Origin: Blautia sp. Marseille-P3201T
GTDB lineage: Bacteria; Bacillota; Clostridia; Lachnospirales; Lachnospiraceae
NCBI RefSeq assembly: GCF_900120295.1
Contig: NZ_LT635470.1
Location: 1,132,009-1,196,008 of the forward strand
Length of the DNA stretch: 64,000 nt
Direction: 5' to 3'
The stretch's first letter is position 1; each line of letters opens with the position of its first letter. A program made the translations under genes and the position numbers. Positions 61,806-64,000 of the stretch are shown here, piece by piece. A model generated the notes under the pieces. It did not search any database and was not told where the DNA came from. It saw nothing but the letters and a program-made list of their open reading frames with translations.

Positions 61806-61951
61806 AAAAGCCGATAAGACTTTTTCAAAAATCTTTTTCTTTTTCATATTGCCGGAATAGAAAACCGGCTCTCCTTCTTTTTAATATTTAAAAATATTAA
61901 AAAAGAAACCAGAATCAACCTTCCCCCCTCATTGATTCTGGTTCTTTTTTA
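61806..61951 (+). ncRNA. Small RNA B, paralogue of A
   Basis: TATAGTATAACTTGTAAAAG, CCGATAAGACTTTTTC and a run of CTTTTTCTTTTTCATATTGCC closely match RNA A. A hairpin GCCGG-aatagaaaa-CCGGC, an AT-rich hairpin, and the terminator GAACCAGAATCAA, loop CCTTCCCCCCTCA, TTGATTCTGGTTC with TTTTTT follow. The stem bases differ completely from those of A, yet the CCCCCCTC loop is kept. Confidence 0.65.
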
Positions 61952-61984
61952 TTTCTAATAGCAAAACAATTCTTACAGCTTATA

Positions 61985-63028
61985 TTATTTTCCGATAAAC
62001 AACTGTACCCAATTTGTTCTTCCATTCTTATCTACATAATATCCTACACCTATATGTGTATATGGACCCATAATATTCTGACGATGACCCGGACTGTTCA
62101 TCCATCCAGTCATAACCTGCTCAGGTGATTTTTGTCCCGCAGCAATATTTTCCCCACACATCCAATATTCAATACCAAACTCCTGTAAAACAGTAAAGCA
62201 TGATGTTCCATCCGGACGTGTATGTGACAAATTCTGCTCTAACTCTTTTGCACGAACACCGGCTGCCTCAGCAAGCTCATAATCATATTCTAATGGCTCT
62301 AAACCATTGGCAGCACGCTCCTTATTTACAATATTAGCAACTTCCATCTCATAAACTATAGAAATGTCTTTCACCCATTTTCCATCCGGACCTACGTAAT
62401 AATTACCGATCCAGGTGTTCGTGGCCATTGCTCCGCTTCCAGTTAAATAATAATCACCTACCCAGGTATTACTTGCCATCGCTCCGTCCGAATTAAGATA
62501 ATACCATTTTCCACCAATTTCTCTCCACCCAGTCAACATATAGCCATTTTTATCAAAATAATACCATTTTCCTTTTATATACTCCCAGTTATTTGTTGTA
62601 TAACTTCCATCTTCATGGCAATACCACCATCCTTGTTTTGTCTTCATCCACTGAGCTGTTCTCCATTGACCATCTGCCCCTACATAATAATCTCCAATCC
62701 AGGTGTTCGTGGCCATTGCTCCGTTTCCAGTCAAATAATAATTTCCTACCCAGGTATTACTTGCCATTGCTCCATCCGAATTAAGATAATACCATTTTCC
62801 ATCAATTTCTCTCCACCCAGTCAACATATAGCCATTTCCATCAAAATAATACCATTTTCCACCAATTGATTTCCATGTATTAGCTGGATAACTTCCATCA
62901 TCCTCTTGATACCACCAACCAGAATTATTTACATTCCATTGAGCTGCCTGTACTTCCATATTACTTACAACAACACTAGTTATCAGAAAAAAGGCTGCTG
63001 CAAATCCCCTTACACTTTTGTTTCTCAT
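61985..63028 (-). CDS. Secreted CAP-domain protein with cell-wall-binding repeats
   Basis: 347 residues. Signal peptide (about 1-28, ending VQAAQ), then tandem aromatic repeats of the choline/cell-wall-binding type (GKWYYFDGNGYMLTGWREI, GKWYYLNSDGAMASNTWVG). A block of about 90 residues occurs twice (about 38-120 and 130-215), at more than 85% identity by eye. Residues about 225-347 are a CAP/SCP domain with NKERAANGLEPLEYDYEL, the His/Glu in LSHTRPDG and CGENIAAG, and GWMNSPGHRQNIM. Probably surface-attached by the repeats; CAP proteins have diverse roles. Confidence 0.9.
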   Translation of the reverse strand: MRNKSVRGFAAAFFLITSVVVSNMEVQAAQWNVNNSGWWYQEDDGSYPANTWKSIGGKWYYFDGNGYMLTGWREIDGKWYYLNSDGAMASNTWVGNYYLTGNGAMATNTWIGDYYVGADGQWRTAQWMKTKQGWWYCHEDGSYTTNNWEYIKGKWYYFDKNGYMLTGWREIGGKWYYLNSDGAMASNTWVGDYYLTGSGAMATNTWIGNYYVGPDGKWVKDISIVYEMEVANIVNKERAANGLEPLEYDYELAEAAGVRAKELEQNLSHTRPDGTSCFTVLQEFGIEYWMCGENIAAGQKSPEQVMTGWMNSPGHRQNIMGPYTHIGVGYYVDKNGRTNWVQLFIGK

Positions 63029-63085
63029 AGCATTTACCTCCTACTTTTTAAGTTAATTCTACTAAATTTTTTTAAAATAAACAAC

Positions 63086-63128
63086 AAAAAAGGTTTAAAT
63101 TCTTAAAATAAGAATTTAAACCTTTTTT
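63086..63128. terminator. Bidirectional terminator between tRNA cluster and CAP gene
   Basis: AAAAAAGGTTTAAATTCTTA ... TAAGAATTTAAACCTTTTTT, a perfect 20-bp stem with a 3-base loop and T-runs in both directions. It ends the rRNA/tRNA transcript on the minus strand just upstream of the CAP gene. Confidence 0.8.
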
Positions 63129-63134
63129 CAATAG

Positions 63135-63207
63135 TGAAGCATCGGGGATTCGAACCCCGGACAACTTGATTAAAAGTCAAGTGCTCTACCGACTGAGCTA
63201 ATGCTCC
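63135..63207 (-). tRNA. tRNA-Lys (UUU)
   Basis: Cloverleaf with anticodon loop CTTTTAA in stem CTTGA/TCAAG, acceptor GGAGCAT/ATGCTTC and T-loop TTCGAAT. Last gene of the cluster in the direction of transcription; CCA not encoded. Confidence 0.93.
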
Positions 63208-63215
63208 ATATTAAA

Positions 63216-63288
<73 letters not shown>

Positions 63289-63293
63289 ATGAG

Positions 63294-63367
63294 TAGCGGG
63301 GACAGGATTTGAACCTATGACCTTCGGGTTATGAGCCCGACGAGCTTCCAGACTGCTCCACCCCGCG
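63294..63367 (-). tRNA. Initiator tRNA-fMet (CAU)
   Basis: Anticodon loop CTCATAA with three G-C pairs (GGG/CCC) in the anticodon stem and a mismatched first acceptor position (C1 opposite U72), both marks of the initiator. Confidence 0.92.
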
Positions 63368-63411
63368 ATATAATATTATACAATAAAACTTATTACTAAA
63401 TCTTATCGTTA

Positions 63412-63484
63412 AGCCGATGATCGGACTCGAACCGATAACCTGCTGATTACAAATCAGCTGCTCTGCCAATTGAGCCACATCGGC
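63412..63484 (-). tRNA. tRNA-Thr (UGU)
   Basis: Anticodon loop TTTGTAA in stem CTGAT/ATCAG, acceptor GCCGATG/CATCGGC, T-arm CGGTTCGAGTCCG. Confidence 0.92.
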
Positions 63485-63490
63485 ATATAA

Positions 63491-63572
63491 TGGGCGATGG
63501 TGGATTCGAACCACCGAAGGCGTTGCCAGCAGATTTACAGTCTGTCCCCTTTGGCCACTCGGGAAATCGCCC
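63491..63572 (-). tRNA. tRNA-Tyr (GUA)
   Basis: Anticodon loop CTGTAAA, acceptor GGGCGAT/ATCGCCC and a long variable arm (CTGGCAACGCCTTC region), as in class II bacterial tRNA-Tyr. Confidence 0.92.
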
Positions 63573-63592
63573 ATATGAACTTTTAAAATAAA

Positions 63593-63665
63593 TGGGACCT
63601 ACAGGGCTCGAACCTGTGACCCTCTGCTTGTAAGGCAGATGCTCTCCCAGCTGAGCTAAGATCCC
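63593..63665 (-). tRNA. tRNA-Val (UAC)
   Basis: Anticodon loop CTTACAA in stem TCTGC/GCAGA, acceptor GGGATCT/AGGTCCC, T-arm CAGGTTCGAGCCCTG. Confidence 0.93.
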
Positions 63666-63698
63666 ATAAATTTTCATTTACTTTCAATCGAAAGTAAA

Positions 63699-63772
63699 CG
63701 ACCCAGAAGAGACTCGAACTCTCGACCTCCGCCGTGACAGGGCGGCGCTCTAACCAACTGAGCCACTGGGCC
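63699..63772 (-). tRNA. tRNA-Asp (GUC)
   Basis: Anticodon loop CTGTCAC in stem CCGCC/GGCGG, acceptor GGCCCAG/CTGGGTC, discriminator G. First tRNA after the 23S gene. Confidence 0.93.
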
Positions 63773-63877
63773 ATACTGAAGATATATACCTTCAAAACTA
63801 CATATATAAAACGAAACTTTCCAACTGCCGTTCAGTGAAGTTTTGGATACTTCTATAATCCGCTTTCTCCACTATTA
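63773..63877 (-). other. 23S-to-tRNA spacer without a 5S gene
   Basis: About 105 bases, too short for a 5S rRNA gene (about 117) and with no recognisable 5S segment. It separates the 23S 3' end from tRNA-Asp and probably contains processing sites. Confidence 0.6.
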
Positions 63878-64000
63878 GGTCAAGCCCTCGACCGATTAGT
63901 AGCAGTCAGCTCCATACATTGCTGCACTTCCACCTCTGCCCTATCTACCTCGTCGTCTTCAAGGGGTCTTACTTCTTTCGAATGGGATATCTCATCTTGA
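63878..64000 (-). rRNA. 23S rRNA, 3' end (partial)
   Basis: The minus strand reads GCTGACTGCTACTAATCGG then TCGAGGGCTTGACC, the conserved 3' end of Firmicute 23S rRNA. The gene continues beyond the window. The exact end is placed at 63878 by the GGTTAAG/CTTGACC pairing convention and may be off by a few bases. Confidence 0.9.

Noticed and set aside
63329..63795. Overlapping minus-strand open frames
   Set aside because: They are translations of tRNA genes.

Overview
The window looks like a chromosomal segment of a low-GC, endospore-forming anaerobic Firmicute, most likely a gut Lachnospiraceae (Blautia/Ruminococcus-like). Grounds: AT-rich DNA with AGGAGG-type ribosome sites, sporulation genes (spoVT, spoIIQ, spoIID), reverse rubrerythrins with a PerR-type regulator, and carbohydrate ABC transporters. 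The genus is an inference. No transposase, prophage or CRISPR array was seen.

Layout. (1) 1-5.0 kb, minus strand: a compact six-gene operon behind a near-consensus promoter. It encodes a PycTM/DUF5706-like membrane effector, a ParB-like protein, a nucleotidyltransferase, a B12-binding-type radical SAM enzyme, a class III nucleotide cyclase and an unknown protein that runs off the edge. Cyclase plus DUF5706 effector is the signature of Pycsar anti-phage defence; the three middle genes are not part of the standard two-gene system. This is the best candidate for an undescribed system. (2) 5.2-26.7 kb, minus strand: one long exopolysaccharide/capsule operon. It starts with CpsB/CpsC/CpsD phosphoregulation and a priming sugar transferase, then dTDP-L-rhamnose synthesis, a full GDP-D-glycero-D-manno-heptose pathway in three genes (one a fusion), glycosyltransferases, a pyruvyl transferase, polymerase, acetyltransferase and flippase. 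It ends with a VanZ protein and two genes sharing a 16-residue amyloid-signalling-like motif. Its 5' leader holds an intrinsic terminator and a C/G-homopolymer hairpin. (3) 26.8-33.2 kb: a PfoR-type EIIC and a ugpCAEBQ glycerophosphodiester uptake operon. (4) 33.3-44.6 kb: housekeeping genes, a small 49-codon gene, a decayed GH20 locus, and the rbr-perR-rbr oxidative-stress locus with three matching operators. (5) 44.6-50.4 kb: a fructoside utilisation operon with a divergent LacI regulator and a 20-bp palindromic operator. (6) 50.4-61.4 kb: nagA, a MoxR/VWA pair, spoIID-spoIIQ, mnmM, metY, crcB, a MATE pump and a cysteine-rich protein. (7) 61.5-62.0 kb: two tandem related small RNAs with C-rich terminator loops. 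(8) 62-64 kb: a secreted CAP protein, seven tRNAs and the 3' end of a 23S rRNA gene.

Start codons were moved from the longest open frame wherever a ribosome site or overlap favoured an internal start; each such choice is stated. Functional calls rest on motif recognition by eye, with no database search.
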